Assembly: GCF_051622035.1 (NCBI RefSeq)
Contig: NC_135356.1
Coordinates: forward strand, 4,165,577-4,229,576
Length of the DNA: 64,000 bases
Direction: 5' to 3'
DNA from: Arctopsyche grandis
Lineage: Eukaryota > Arthropoda > Insecta > Trichoptera > Hydropsychidae
Both the position numbers and the translations under genes were made by a program. Shown in pieces: positions 1-12,389 of the stretch (position 1 is the stretch's first letter; each line of letters starts with the position of its first letter). Under the pieces are notes generated by a model. It did no database searches and had not been told where the DNA came from. It worked only from the letters and a program-made list of their open reading frames with translations.

Positions 1-348
1 CATTTGTGTGGTCTTTACGTTTATACTCTTCATGTTACATATGTACATGTAGATTTTGTTTTAAATAATGTTGCTAGCTGTCAAATTTTCGCCTTCCGGA
101 AGTCGGATTGCGGATATGCGTCCGCAAATTTCTGCCTTTTTATTTGTTTCGTCGGTGTTTTTTTATATTTTTTTGCTTTGAATTGATCACCGCAAATTCG
201 CACGGCGTTTTGCTCTCACCGTTGCTCCACTTTCTACGTTGCGTTAAATTTCAGCCAATTCACTTTCATGGTTGCCGTCAATCGATTCGCACATGTCCCA
301 CGGATAAAAGAACACATACACGTGTACAGTATGTACAGACACGTGTCC

Positions 349-405
349 GTAACCGACGCGTAAGTTATGTAAATGAAAGGACCAAGTACGGATCCCTGTG
401 GAGCC
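349..405 (-). pseudogene. non-LTR reverse-transcriptase motif remnant
   Basis: Minus-strand reading gives TAPQGSVLGPFIYITYA, matching the (V)PQGSVLGP motif of non-LTR reverse transcriptases (motif 4 region). Flanking frame on the minus strand extends to about 220 without further clear motifs. Old, degenerate fragment. Confidence 0.5.
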
Positions 406-880
406 GTTGGATCTTCATCATTATTAAGTGCGTCTCTCGGGGACGACGACCGAGGACGTTCTTCAGGATTAAGAGTTTGTGCCTTAACTTAATCTTTGGG
501 TCACGAATGACTTGATCCATGAACGGTACACTGAACTACACTGAAGTATCATATCTATACGTATGTACATACATACATACGTAGCATAGATTGGGTGCAC
601 CAGCCAGCAAAGTCAAAATGTATTTTTTTTATTTCTTACATGTGTAGGTTCAATGAGACGAATTCGCCAAAAAAATCAAGCTTTATCGTGGTCTGTCTGT
701 CTGTCTGTCTGTCAGTCTTTTAATAAAGTGAGTCCGACCGTGAAAGTGGAAGTTGCATTTAAGACGATGCATTCTAGAAAGTTTCTATACTTGCATATAC
801 ATATGTATGTAAATTTTGTGTTTGAACGCTTGAAAATACTGCGAATTAATCAAATACCATATTTTAAGATATGCATAAAA

Positions 881-1011
<131 letters not shown>

Positions 1012-1091
1012 CATTTGTGTTTTACAAATCGAAATCATCTCGTCAATACGCATTAATAACATACATATATAATGAGTGTTATGTCGGATTC

Positions 1092-1449
1092 GGACATTTG
1101 ATCGCATGACCATTTCATCGCGGTGATTTTTAAAGCGGGAACACAGTAATCCACAGTAATAATCTTTAATTTTTATGTTGGCTATACTTTTTAAATGGAT
1201 ATTGAAACCGTCATTTTAATATTTGGAGCAATGTTGTTACTCTTTTTTAATAAAATTAATTGAAAACTTTCTAGCTTTCTTTTATCAATATGACAATAAA
1301 TTATTTAGATTTTTTTTCGAAAATTTTAATTTCCGTATAATATAATCAAAAATCGTATTTTCATTATACATACGATACGGAAATTAAAATTTTCGAACAA
1401 AAATCTAGCATAAATCTGTCAGTGAGCTGTCCCCGCGATGAAATGTCCT
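1092..1449. mobile_element. palindromic MITE candidate
   Basis: Outer arms GGACATTTGATCGC with CATTTCATCGCGG, and CCCCGCGATGAAATGTCC at the far end. An inner palindrome (1310-1408) has arms TCGAAAATTTTAATTTCCGTA / TACGGAAATTAAAATTTTCGA shortened here. No coding. Confidence 0.5.
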
Positions 1450-1903
1450 AGAATCGTATTATGTGTTTGTTTCTGATCTTAAACAAAATACAATATTTTA
1501 TTTTTATATATGTACACGTAGGTACAATATAATATGTTGTTTTTAAAAGTTATTCCTTATCTTCCACCAAAAACCAATACTAATTTTCCTTCCAAGAAAA
1601 ATCCTGACTGCGGATCTGGCACATACATATGTATGTGCCATATCTTATTTAATGTAGATATATACATATGTGCTATATCATATATTATTTATCATACATA
1701 TCTACATTGAATAAGATATGATGAATATCACATTTGCATTAATTTTTTTAAATATTTTATTTCTCCATTTCAACCGTATATGTAAAAACACAGCATTACC
1801 ATAAATAAATAGTAGGGTTGATTAAATTAAAATGAATTTTCAAAATATCCATATGGATACCCATTCTCAATTGATGTTTTTACTTTATATACATATGTAC
1901 GTA

Positions 1904-2001
1904 GTAACAATAGATGAAGTTTTGTGATCATGCGAAAATTCGAACTCGAGATTTTGACTGATTCGAACTCAGAATCGATTACTGATCACGTTTTTATGAT
2001 C
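1904..2001. repeat. fragment of the 44380 MITE family
   Basis: Shares TAGATGAAGTTTTGTGATCA and AACTCAGAATCGATTACTGA with 44450-44525, in the same orientation. Without element ends. Confidence 0.6.
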
Positions 2002-2291
2002 TAGAAAAAATGTGTGTGTCTGTGTATTTTGGGCATTTTTTGAACACCGTTAGTCCTATCGAAATAAAACTTGTTTATATTATTTTTGAACCTCCATATA
2101 TTTAATTTTCAATTTGGTTATTGAAGACAAAATGTGGTTGAATCTTTTCGTGACGTATTTTGGTTTAACCGATGCAATTCCACACACCTTTACCTGTTTC
2201 AATCCAATAAAAAGATGTTTTTAGATTTATGTACCTATGCATATAGCACAGCACAGATAGCCATTTTGTCTCGAGGTATGTATGTAGGTAC

Positions 2292-2534
2292 TGAGTATAA
2301 TTTTTCATTTTTGTCTTCAAAAGTATTTAATCTTTTGAATGATTTGTCGGACAATCGATCGAGAACACATTCCAAGACCTCGTTATTTGTTTCCGCACTG
2401 ATTTGTTCCGAGGGATTCGTTTCGTTAGCTGAGTCCACTGCCGTATCATCATCTGTGTATGTGTCTGTGTGAGATAACGCTCGCCCTACTATAATAGTCG
2501 TTTCTATTCGACATATGTTCGTCACAGTTAAACA
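2292..2534 (-). CDS. candidate internal exon of an unrecognised minus-strand gene
   Basis: Minus-strand acceptor TTTTGTTGGCAG precedes an 81-codon open frame reading ... DTYTDDDTAVDSANETNPSE, then NNEVLECVLDRLSDKSFKRL and NTFEDKNEKLYS, followed by TCA|GTACCT as a weak donor. The acidic, then helical composition looks coding and contrasts with AT-repeat frames nearby. No family recognised; start and end exons not found. Confidence 0.35.
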
Positions 2535-2540
2535 CTGCCA

Positions 2541-4400
2541 ACAAAACGTACGAATATAATAAGATCATAATAACAGATGAACGAAAAACTTTGCCACCAA
2601 TGATTCTTCTAGGCAAATTAGTCTCTGATCGTTTAGCGCCATCTATTGAAAATGTATTTAATTAATTAATTTTTCTATTGGTATTTTATATTGTTTATAT
2701 GTAGGTAGGTAGCTTTTACCTTTTTTTCATATTAAACAATTAAATATAAATATTAAATTAAATATATTTAAGTAATTTGAAAAAAATACGACCGCGTGCG
2801 GAACGAACACAGAGCCGACACATTTTTTTTATTTTTTTTTCTATTTAATAACTCAATATTCATGCGAATATATTTCATCGGGTACAACACTAGTTGTATG
2901 CAGTGGTGTATTCGGGCCAGGTCGCCGCCCTCGCACTTTGATTTATATAAACATTGTTTATCGAATACAATCAAAAAATATTTTGACTAGAATTTCATAT
3001 AAAATTTTGTATTCCAAATATTGTGAGACTCTTCTTGCTCTAACACTCAATGACCACAATCGAATAGTAATCTGAGCACATTCAAAACTTAAAAGACATT
3101 TAATGAAATTTATTGGCTTTTTTATCTAAAACCACCCAAAACTTCAAAAGAAAACATTCTTTGAACTATTAACCATACGCACTTGAGAATAGATAAAATG
3201 AGGGAACTCAAATGAATAGTCATCTCTAAATTCACATGTTAAAATTTGATAGTTTTTTGACACATGTATACATATGTACATGGTTTTAGCATTGCTAAAA
3301 GCAAATATTGCTGTTGACACACAAACACGGTTTTTGCAAAATCAAAGATATTGAAGAGGTTGCATATGGCAGTTTTTATAAAATATAAAAAAAATACACC
3401 ATAATTTCAACAAATAAGAATTATTATTACCAATATTAGGATACAACTTTTTTTTTAGTAAGGAAAAAAGCGGGGTGGGGGGGTCGTAAAAATTAAACAT
3501 CGACTTGGTTCTTTTTTATTATATTTAGCACTATACCACTAGTTGTATGTATGTATTCATGAAGTTTGTAAGTGTAAATTGTACATACCTATGTACATAT
3601 ATGCTATTTTAACAAAAAATCAAAATGATGTTTGATGCATAAATCAAAAAATTCCATAAATGTGCTTGAAGAGACGAGTAAGTAATAAAATATTTTGTGT
3701 TTGACGGATACGGAAACGCTCGTGCACGACAAATACGCCAGTACGGAACAGGGAACAGAATATTTAGACGTACATACGTGTGTATAATTGTACATATTTA
3801 ATTCCTGCATATACATACATACATGTATGCTTTATAATGAAAATATAATTTTATCCCAATAAAATTCGCTTTTGGTACAATTTGAATACGTGAAAAAAAG
3901 AAATAAATAAATTTAAAGTATCAACCCTCGCATGAAAGCCGACAACATCGTGTGTACGTACGTATATGTACACATGGGGTGTATGTAGTTCCAATCAGTG
4001 CTAAAAAACACACGCAAAATTTTCATTTTTCCACCCCAATTTCACGAAACCGCTTAAACACACACATGAAAGTAGAATATTTTAATAACACACGCACACA
4101 CAATGTTACGTATTCAAAGCGTTCACAATCGATTCGAAATTTAATTTTGAATTGACGTGTCAATTTGGTTAATTGTTGCGAAATCACCCCGTCCGGCTCC
4201 ATCCGCTTCCGTCGATTTCCGGCTGAAATTAATACCTCTATATATTGTAATTCGCACATCATCGAGCGCATTTTCCGCATGAAACCGCCAACACAATATT
4301 GATATTTTTGATGCAACACAATAACCGATTTTATTTCAATCAAACCAAATGATACGTAATATATATGTACATAAGTACATATCGTAGGATTTTTAATCTA
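2541..4400. other. no gene seen
   Basis: AT-rich. A single-ended CAGTGGTGTATTCGGGCC (2899) may be a hAT end. Near 3430-3470 a fragment is the inverse of sequence at 14677-14715 (a common repeat). A minus-strand open frame at 4023-4343 has no recognisable motif. Confidence 0.4.
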
Positions 4401-4443
4401 AAGCTAAATTTGACATCCATTAATGGTTTATATAAGAAAATCC

Positions 4444-4653
4444 ATTGATGTATAATACACTAGATCCGCCCTCACGTCTTATACTGGTCTCCCTTTTGGC
4501 GTACCTATCGTAGGTAGATAGGTACCGCTGCGTCGTAGGGAAAAAAACCCAACTTCCCCGCTAGTTAAACCCCCCGCACCCCTCAGTTAGTGAAGACAAG
4601 ATCTCCGACCAAAATCACACGTCAGGGCCCATCTATGTGTATTATACATCAAT
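4444..4653. mobile_element. MITE with ATTGATGTATAATACAC ends
   Basis: 210 bp with inverted ends ATTGATGTATAATACAC / GTGTATTATACATCAAT and a GC-richer interior than its surroundings. GAAAATC words flank both sides but not at exact element borders. Confidence 0.55.
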
Positions 4654-4900
4654 GAAGAAAATCTATTGTAAGTATAGTCGAATATATTTATATAGCATGA
4701 GACTTACTTAAAATGTACATAGGTACTATCGCATTCAACTCCCCCCCCCCACCCACCACTCGATCCGTGATGACCAATTATGGTATATGGTATATGGTAT
4801 ATATTACGCAATATTGTATGCGTATATGCTATTGCCGAATGTCGACGCTTTCATGAAAACTTTCATATACGATGTTAATTGAATATCTTACTTAAATGAT

Positions 4901-5112
4901 CAATCTACGTATAAAAATGTATCCCATGTTGTTTATTGTGTGTTTTTGAATGTATCATGCAATTTTTAACGATGCACTTGCCCAGAAAAGTTTTTATCAG
5001 ACATACGTCGACCACCAAACATCAAATACGACTGATGGTAAAATTATTTAGGATTGTCTGTGGACAATCGTCACTTGACAACAATATAAACGCCTAAAGT
5101 CACTTCTATTAT
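4901..5112 (+). repeat. diverged repeat, inverted relative of 40840-41062
   Basis: Shares GGATTGTCTGTGGACAATCG, GTCACTTGACAACAATAT and GCAATTTTTAACGATGCA with the later copy. Adjacent to the hAT remnant downstream, so may be part of an old hAT element. Confidence 0.5.
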
Positions 5113-5286
5113 TATAATATTTCTCTGCTTTCGCGTCGATAAAATCGTAATTACGAATAGTATTATGACTTGACTGAAAATATGGCCATTTTCAGAATTA
5201 CTCATTACGAAATAAGTTGCTTAGAAAGTGAATTAACCTAAGCTTATGTTGTATTTATGTTATATTTTTTTTTACTCTATCAATAG

Positions 5287-5425
5287 CAGTGGCGAGTGTT
5301 GAAAGGTCTTTCAGTACGATAAAAAATGATTAAAGACTACAAAAGAAACTCTTCGAGAAAATCAATAATCTCGTATTACTGGCCATTGAACATAAACAAG
5401 TATCAAAAATAGAACTTAAAAAAAT
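5287..5425 (+). pseudogene. hAT transposase dimerisation-domain remnant
   Basis: Reads AVASVERSFSTIKND, a stop, then RLQKKLFEKINNLVLLAIEH. This matches the C-terminal hAT dimerisation domain pattern (SVERSFS.LK ... RL...L..L.LL.IE). One in-frame stop; nothing upstream keeps the frame. Confidence 0.65.
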
Positions 5426-5434
5426 TATTAGTGA

Positions 5435-5734
5435 CTAGCTGAACCCGGCATGCGTTGCAATGGCAAAATAAAGCATGCAATTCCCGTTTCAAGTGATGGT
5501 TGGAGCTCAACTCGTGTCTCTTCAAAGCAATGTCGTTATAAACCAACTGGTAACGTGGTTACCAACGAATAAATTTCCTTGACTACACACCGGCGCTTCA
5601 AACTTTCGCGTCGGTAAAATCGTAATTACGAATATTATTATTGAGAGTAATCTTCCCGGACATGCATACAACAAATCCTTAAAGTTCCATCGTAATCGGT
5701 ACAGTGGTTTAAGAGCCTATTCGAGACAAAATTG

Positions 5735-5735
<1 letters not shown>
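5435..5735. repeat. degenerate arthropod interspersed repeat
   Basis: Begins ACTAGCTGAACCCGGCATGC and ends with AAATCGG-like GTAATCGGTACAGTGGTTTA then GAGCCTATTCGAGAC. Such paired blocks recur in many arthropod genomes as old retroelement debris. Class not resolved. A (TA)n tract (5737-5821) follows. Confidence 0.45.
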
Positions 5736-5821
<86 letters not shown>

Positions 5822-5824
<3 letters not shown>

Positions 5825-7740
5825 ACAACGCATTGCACGAATGTGGCAGCATGGTCTGTTCTCGTTAGTCGATCGCTATATTGGATCTACACTGTATTAA
5901 TTAATGTTACATTATACACTGATTACATTATACAGTGATTACACTGTACACTGATTAATTAATGAAAAAATCAACAAACAAACAAACATACATATGTACA
6001 TAGATACATGATATGCATACGTATGTACATATATCATTAATTGGCGTCAATACGAACTTTTCCACGATGAAAATTCCGGCTGAAGGTCGAGAGTAGTGCA
6101 ATTCATCGAGTAGCGACTCAACTAAATATGTGCATACATACAATGTACATTAATTGTCGTGAAATTGCGTGAATTATGAAATACGCGGAAAATTAATATG
6201 GTTTCGACGGCTATCGCGATCGCAATATCAAGTGGAGGTGAAAAAAAATGCCCGTTTTGCCAATCTCACCGGTTGCCAAAGTGTGGGCCGCGCTTCGTTG
6301 TGCAACCTTCCTTTTGTCGTACTTATTATCTTTTATAACAATATCTATAAATATATGTATGTATGTCTCTATTGCGTATACCAACTTGCATTGTTGCTTT
6401 TCTTTTGCATCACTGCTCCCACATTTTAATCAATTTGCATATTTATCTTCACCTTATTTTACCTTTACTACTTATTTATATACCTAAATACATATGTACA
6501 TACATACATACTTTGTCTGGAATTAGCTCGAGCTAGTAAAAAGAAAACAATAATGTAATCTACGGTTAAAATACAGAATACCATGATTGGAAAACTGAAA
6601 TAAACATTCGTTAAATCTTCGTTGAAGTCAATTCCAACTAGTTTCTTACAATTACGAAAGTTTGTTTTTTTTTATTTTTAAATGCTTTTTATTATTACTA
6701 AATTATGTTCACAATACATCTTTTATCTATTTTAATAGCTACTGATCTACTGATCATTTTCTATTTTACAATTTTAATTTAATTTGGTTAGTAATCATAG
6801 TATTATAGTATTCTAATGTTAATGTACAGCATAATAGGAAAAAGAGCTCAAAAACCTATTTACAATTGAAAGTTTGTTTTAAAAATATTTTGTGCCAAGA
6901 AAAATGCACGAAAAATAATGCGAGTTGGTTTCGTTAGGAAAAACTACATACATTCCTGCATATATGTACGTAATTACAGCAGCATCTCTATAAATTTTAA
7001 GAAAATTTTCATGCATATTTTCCCGAGTTCTAAACCAAATTGACTAGAATTTTGACAGTACAATATTCATATTTATTATTATTTATTGGTTCTGAGTTGA
7101 ATATTAATTAATTGAAAATATTATCTACCGTAAATTTGAACCAATGTTAAAAAATTGGAAGTTTTGAAGATTGGTCGGTCGTGTTGGTATAAAATCAAAC
7201 TAATAATGTAACTAAATAACTGAAATATAGTTGTAATTTTAGGAAATAAGATATTTTTCTTTAATTAAACTAATACATATATACATATATATGCACAATT
7301 ATTATACTTTTGTTTTCACATTACCGACTTTTATTCATTACGCACTCATTTACACTGATAGTCTCGTCTCAAATTCAATCTTTTAAGATTTATCATACTC
7401 TACATATGTACATATGTATATGTACATGTAAGTAATGATTTCAATTTTATGGCGTAATTTTTTTGAATTTTCAAAAGTGAACTAGATCACCGTGAAAACT
7501 GGTTTTTCCGTCGTCATTTAATTGCTATCTATTTTTTATTACACAGTCAGAACGTTTTCCGCGCACTACACAAAAAAATATTTTTAATTTTAATAAATAC
7601 ACCTGTACATTTTTTCGTTTGTTGATCTATGATCCAAATAGGATAGTCCATTTTGATAAATCGAAATGACATTTCATATACATACAATAATACTAATAAA
7701 TGACTTTTGCTAGCGGAAATTAAGCGGCCAGACAATATTT
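5822..7740. other. no gene seen; interspersed repeat at 6690-6855
   Basis: AT-rich with TACATATGTA-type repeats. 6690-6855 (AATGCTTTTTATTATTACTA ... CAGCATAATAGGA) is the uninterrupted relative of the sequence split by the minus-strand LINE at 18640-19245. Confidence 0.5.
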
Positions 7741-8222
7741 TTTTACTAACCTCTTAGTTCAGAATCGATTTTGTCGTCTGATGAAGTTTGGGTTCTTATC
7801 CGATCGTTTTCAAACTTTGCCATTTTGCTCGGTTTGGTCATCAATATATGTACATAAGTGGAAATGATGTCCGCCATTACCATGAATCGAAAAAAATATA
7901 TATCGAATGTGTTGTTCCCAACTAACCAAACAACCAACCACCGAATGTTACATACAAAGTCTATTTCCAAATAATATATTAGATAAATAAAAACATATCA
8001 TAATTCACTTTCCCCGAATTAATCTGCCAATTGTATAATATTCGTGTAATTGACATAAAACCGAAGAGTACCTTTTTTTACTAATTACTAACCTCTTCTT
8101 AGTTCGGAAACGAGTTTGTCGTCTGACGGAGCTTGGATTCTTATCCGATCGTTTTCAAACTTTGCCATTTTGCTCGGTTTGGTCATCAATATAAGTGGAA
8201 ATGACGATCGCCATTACCATGG
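7741..8222. repeat. pair of direct repeats (7741-7884 and 8077-8222)
   Basis: Both copies contain CTTATCCGATCGTTTTCAAA, CTTTGCCATTTTGCTCGGTT and end at CGCCATTACCATG. The same block recurs, more diverged, at 55966-56097 and inside the MITE at 59644. Confidence 0.65.
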
Positions 8223-9484
8223 TGAAAAATAATAGTAATAGACACGTTTGAAAATACTGCATCTTCCTTCACAGTGTCGTCTATCGTCCACACTGTCCCA
8301 TTTGTTCACACTGTTCTGATCGGTTTTTCCCTTTTCCCCCACTTTGCCATACTCATGATCAATGTTTACGGAGAGAATTGATGATTTCCTAATTAGGTTT
8401 TTTATTTATCGTCTTAATTTTCTAAACAAAATATAAAAGAGGTTTGAACAAAATATAGAAGAGGCCGTCTCGTTATCTATTTTTGCTTTATATGGAATCA
8501 GCGCAAAAAAAAAACTACGTAAACATTATTACTTTTTCTTTGTTGTTTTAAAGAATTTGACAACTTCCGCTTAGCATATCAGAATATGCCAAAGTAAGAG
8601 TTTCATCTGTCTTGCACCTTGGAAAAAGTGTCGCAGGGTATCGGCAATATGTTTTTGTTATCTTTTTTTCTAATGCAAAAGTGAAATGTTACTTATCGAA
8701 ATGATTAATCAATTCGCATAGAGTGGTTTTCTTTAGTGCACTGTCTCCGGAAAATATGTCGATTTTCCAGTTGCGTTGCGTCAACCGTCGACTAAAAAAC
8801 GTCGCCAATAAATAATTGCTCGAAATGATGTGACCCAGTTCGTAAATACGTGCTGCTTAAATACGGCAAAATGTTCTTCGAATTACGAAAATGTCTTTCT
8901 CAACGATTTGACTAGTATAAATGTCGACCCATTAAACTTGACAAGTCAAAACTGTACCGTGAGAGATTTCATTTCGGAAACCGCCTGTGTGTCTAGAGCT
9001 GTTGTTCGATCATTATGTATTGTATGATTGTATACTATCAAATATTTAAGTCACAAATAATATGCCTAAAACTTAATTTACACCTATAGTATAGTGCAAT
9101 TCTTTTAAGCGGGATTAAAAAAACCTGTACGTGTAAAAATCTTATACGTATGTATGTACGTACCCAATATGGGTACATTACATATGTGCAAGTGTACAAA
9201 AATGGTTGGTTCTACATAAATACCCTACCGCGTACTCACAACACCTACATACATACAATATAAGTTTTGTATATTATATTGCCAAAACAAATAATCCAAT
9301 CAAAATTAAAGTTTTTTTAGGCTCGTGATCCGATGCGCGAGTTAAGGGCTGAGGACAACCCTCTACCATTATATTCAAATATCACCAATTCGTCACTTGT
9401 ATGACTCCTTCATTGTCACATGATGTGTAATTAATATTAACAATAAAACGACTAACCAGTAGAGATAAAACACACCTAATTTGA
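8223..9484. other. no gene seen
   Basis: A plus-strand open frame at 8830-9027 lacks family motifs and clear splice borders. The remainder is AT-rich. Confidence 0.4.
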
Positions 9485-9999
9485 GAGGGCTGGACACTAG
9501 CGCCATGTCCATACAAACGTATTACACTTCTACCTTCCTCAATTATGGCACTAAAGAAATTATTTTTTAATATGCTATGGATATCCACCATAGGCATGTT
9601 CCCATCTTTTTATTTTTTCGATTAGTTATTTTTTATAGGAGCTAGGAGCCACCAAACATCTATAAAATCGCCCCGTTTTTACACCCACGAAAAGAGTCCA
9701 GCGTGCTAATTTAACGGTTGATTTTTAAAAAAATACGAAAATACAAACATAGAAAATATCTTTCTCATACCGATGATGAAATTTTTTTTTAAATTGGTCC
9801 CGTTTCGGATGAGAAAACTGGAGAATACGAAACCTCGATTTCGTCGATTTGAAATAGGTATTATCTGGTGGAGGCGCAACTGTCGCATTTACTCAATATA
9901 TATATACATATTGTCGCATTCACTCAATATATAAATTAACTTAATATATATCGAAGAAAGGAACGGCAACAAAATTAAGGTTTCGGGTATCCAGCCCTC
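9485..9999. mobile_element. TTAA-flanked MITE, second copy
   Basis: 515 bp with ends GAGAGGGCTGGAC / ATCCAGCCCTC. Left flank is TTGA (one change), right flank TTAA. Very similar to 34880-35347 through ACACCCACGAAAAGAGTCCA and CGAAACCTCGATTT. The copy has an extra duplicated GTCGCATT(T/C)ACTCAATATA near its right end. Confidence 0.75.
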
Positions 10000-10299
10000 T
10001 TAATAAGTAGTACCATTGATTTGTGGCACACCCAAGCATTGACTAACCGAAATTGCACGACACATTCATTGTTTAAATAAGAGTATATAAACTCATCACT
10101 GTTTTAATTCAATTTAAGTTAGTCCGTAATCAGCTCTTGTACTGAATATATAAAAAAAATCATTATTTTTTATTCAAACCGTTCGTCTGCAATTTTTTAT
10201 TCACGCATGCACAACTGTAATTAGCTTCGGAAATAGTTATGTTATGTTAAATGAGCCCTAATACATGTACACGCTTTAATTTGGCCTAATCTTTGAATG

Positions 10300-10365
10300 T
10301 ACATTAATTAATTTATTTTTAATTTATACCAGGAAGGCCTAACAAGTGCACCTTCCTGGCCAGAA
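10300..10365 (-). mobile_element. SINE 3' end fragment
   Basis: Carries the stem CCAGGAAGG ... CCTTCCTGG (10329-10359) with a shortened 13-nt loop, followed on the minus strand by an AAATTAAAAATAAATTAA tail. It is the 3' end of the SINE family at 11041 and 12712. Confidence 0.55.
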
Positions 10366-11040
10366 ACATTGAACATTTGATACAAATTATAAAAAGTAAA
10401 TCAATTCACATAGACATCTATGGTCAAATTTGTAAATTTGCAACATTTTAGCGAGCATTACCTTCATACATATACATATGCTAACCTGTCTAGTCTGCTG
10501 ATACATACATAGATTGTCATTCTGGAATTGACACACATCATCGTAGTAATATTTCTATAGGACGTGCAAATAGTAATTTGCATATGTATGTCCATACATA
10601 CATACATACATACATAATTGATCCGAGCTCCGAACTCCCGTCTGAAACTTTCAACCGATCCAGCATTATAAAGTTCCTGAAATGCGATGTTCGTCGAATC
10701 ACTACGTAATCTAATATTGAGTTCGATTTCCATCTCAAATTTTCAATCTAACACCGTTTCCGTCTCAAAATGTCTGTCAATCTAGTATTTTTGAGATCGC
10801 AATCTCGAGATCCCGCCACCACTAACCAACGACGTTATCTATATGTATGTAATTTGAAGCATAATCTCGAGGTCCCATTTCCCGAAGATCGGATCCGGTA
10901 TTTTAATCTGAGACTTTCAATGTCTAAATTAACAAGAATGGGTTTTTAGAATATGTATATGTATGTAGCTGTGTTGTACACATTACATACACAATCTCTT
11001 TTAGCAAGTCGACAGTCCACTTGCTAGGTATTTTATTTAG

Positions 11041-11480
11041 CCAGCAGCATAGCTCGGTCGTTAAGCTTCTGCTTAGCGTTGAGAGGCGGCGGGTTCGATC
11101 CCTGGGCCCGAGCCTCGAATGAAAATTTTGTTTTGAGCCTCGATTTTTCAGAGTATGCTGTTGGTTAGACCTGGATTTGTGACTTTAGGTTGATCGTTTC
11201 CTATCAGAGTTTGCCAATTTTCTCTGATTTCATTGTTGAAACGGTTCCCGGAAAAAAAAATTGGCTAAAAATTACTCCTATACGTTATGTCACCTATAAT
11301 TTGTTATTAATTAATATACAATAAATAAGTTTGTGTACAAATGAATAGATGTCTCATTGATTTACGAGTTTTACAGTGTCTCGTAATTCAGTGATTTATA
11401 TTTAAAAAATGCTGAATTGTAATTTGTAAATTTTATAATTGGCCAGGAAGGTGCATTATATACACTGTAAGGCCTTTCAT
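11041..11480 (+). mobile_element. tRNA-derived SINE
   Basis: The 5' part has a pol III A box-like TAGCTCGGTCGTTAAGC (about 11050) and a B box GGTTCGATCCC (11092-11102). A body shared with 12712-13141 follows (CGATCGTTTCCTATCAGAGT, TTTCATTGTTGAAACGGTTC). The 3' part reaches a GGCCAGGAAGGTGCATT arm and CTGTAAGGCC, but the right stem arm is mutated. Confidence 0.75.
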
Positions 11481-11639
11481 CATATAAACACATCATATTC
11501 ATCATATTTACAGCATATAAACACTGTAAGGCCTTTCTTTGTCTTTTTTTTTTACTTTTCTTTCTTTTTGTAATTTTTTGCTTTTTCTTTTTGTTCTATC
11601 TATTAATTTTTTTATTTTTTGTTTTTGTTTTTATCGACT

Positions 11640-11806
11640 GGATTACGAGACACTGTAAAACTCGTAAATCAATGAGACCTCTATTAATTTGTACACAAAC
11701 TTATTTATTGTATATTAATTAATAACAAATTATAGGTGACATATCGTATAGGAGGGATTTTAGCCAATTTTTTTCCGGGAACCATTTCAACAATGAAATC
11801 ATAAAA
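11640..11806 (-). mobile_element. SINE body fragment fused to LINE
   Basis: On the minus strand it matches 11226-11396 almost throughout (CCTATACGATATGTCACCTA, AATAAGTTTGTGTACAAATT), making a long inverted repeat with that copy. Its 5' side joins LINE 3' UTR sequence at about 11806 with the shared word GATTT. Confidence 0.65.
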
Positions 11807-12241
11807 AACTTTATATTAATAATTAAAATTAAAATAAGTAAAAATACAAAGCAGGGAATGTCTTGCACCTGCAGCCTGTTCCGATAAATAAAAACAAGCT
11901 ACAAATACAAAACATCCCTGCGAGGCCCAAATGGAAGAGAGTGGATTAAGATTTCACGCATCCATCACATTCAAATTAAGAAAATAATGATGAGCGTAGG
12001 TTACCAGATAAATATGTTAAAATAATATCCGATAATCTACGCTCACTTAGGTGGAAAATATCGCATTCAGGCACGGCAGCAACGATTTCATTGAGAAGTC
12101 GAATAGCTCTTGGAATAGGAGCCATTCGAAAAAGAACTGTGCGAGCAGGAGGTACAACCATCAAATGATGATGTCTACCACGCACATATGTATGTAGTTA
12201 TTAGGGACATAAAGTCCCAACTGTTCCAGCAACAACGGGCA
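11807..12241 (-). pseudogene. LINE 3' fragment, second copy
   Basis: Minus-strand reading gives ARTVLFRMAPIPRAIRLLNE and RRLSDIILTYLSGNLRSS, nearly identical to 19397-19711, followed by 3' UTR words shared with that copy (CCTGCAGCCTGTTCC inverted). 5' truncated at about 12241. It ends in SINE sequence rather than its own hairpin. Confidence 0.7.
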
Positions 12242-12263
12242 TGTATTTGAATTTTGACTTCAC

Positions 12264-12389
12264 CTGTATGTAACCCTTTTGCGTCATGAATACTTTGTGG
12301 ATGTTGGACGTGGTTGGCACTTCCAGCTCGGCCATGGCAATGAAGATGACGAGGAATAGCAAGACGACGAACTTGCCATCCGAGGTCAT
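12264..12389 (-). CDS. first exon of an unrecognised secreted-protein gene
   Basis: Starts at ATG 12389 with MTSDGKFVVLLFLVIFIAMA, a convincing signal peptide (hydrophobic core VVLLFLVIFIA, cleavage likely after AMA). It continues ELEVPTTSNIHKVFMTQKGY and IQ, then donor ACAG|GTGAAG. The 5' leader is GC-richer than the region and contains an arthropod initiator-like ATCAGTTG near 12425-12435. The next exon was not found downstream, where LINE/SINE sequence starts 22 bp into the intron. Family unknown; it could be a small immune, cuticle or hormone-type peptide, but nothing proves that. It may be a nested gene inside the upstream intron of the SRCIN1-like gene. Confidence 0.5.

Noticed and set aside
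11041..11115. Possible genuine tRNA gene
   Set aside because: A and B boxes are present but no proper acceptor stem pairing, and the unit continues into a repeated 430-bp body, so it is a SINE head.
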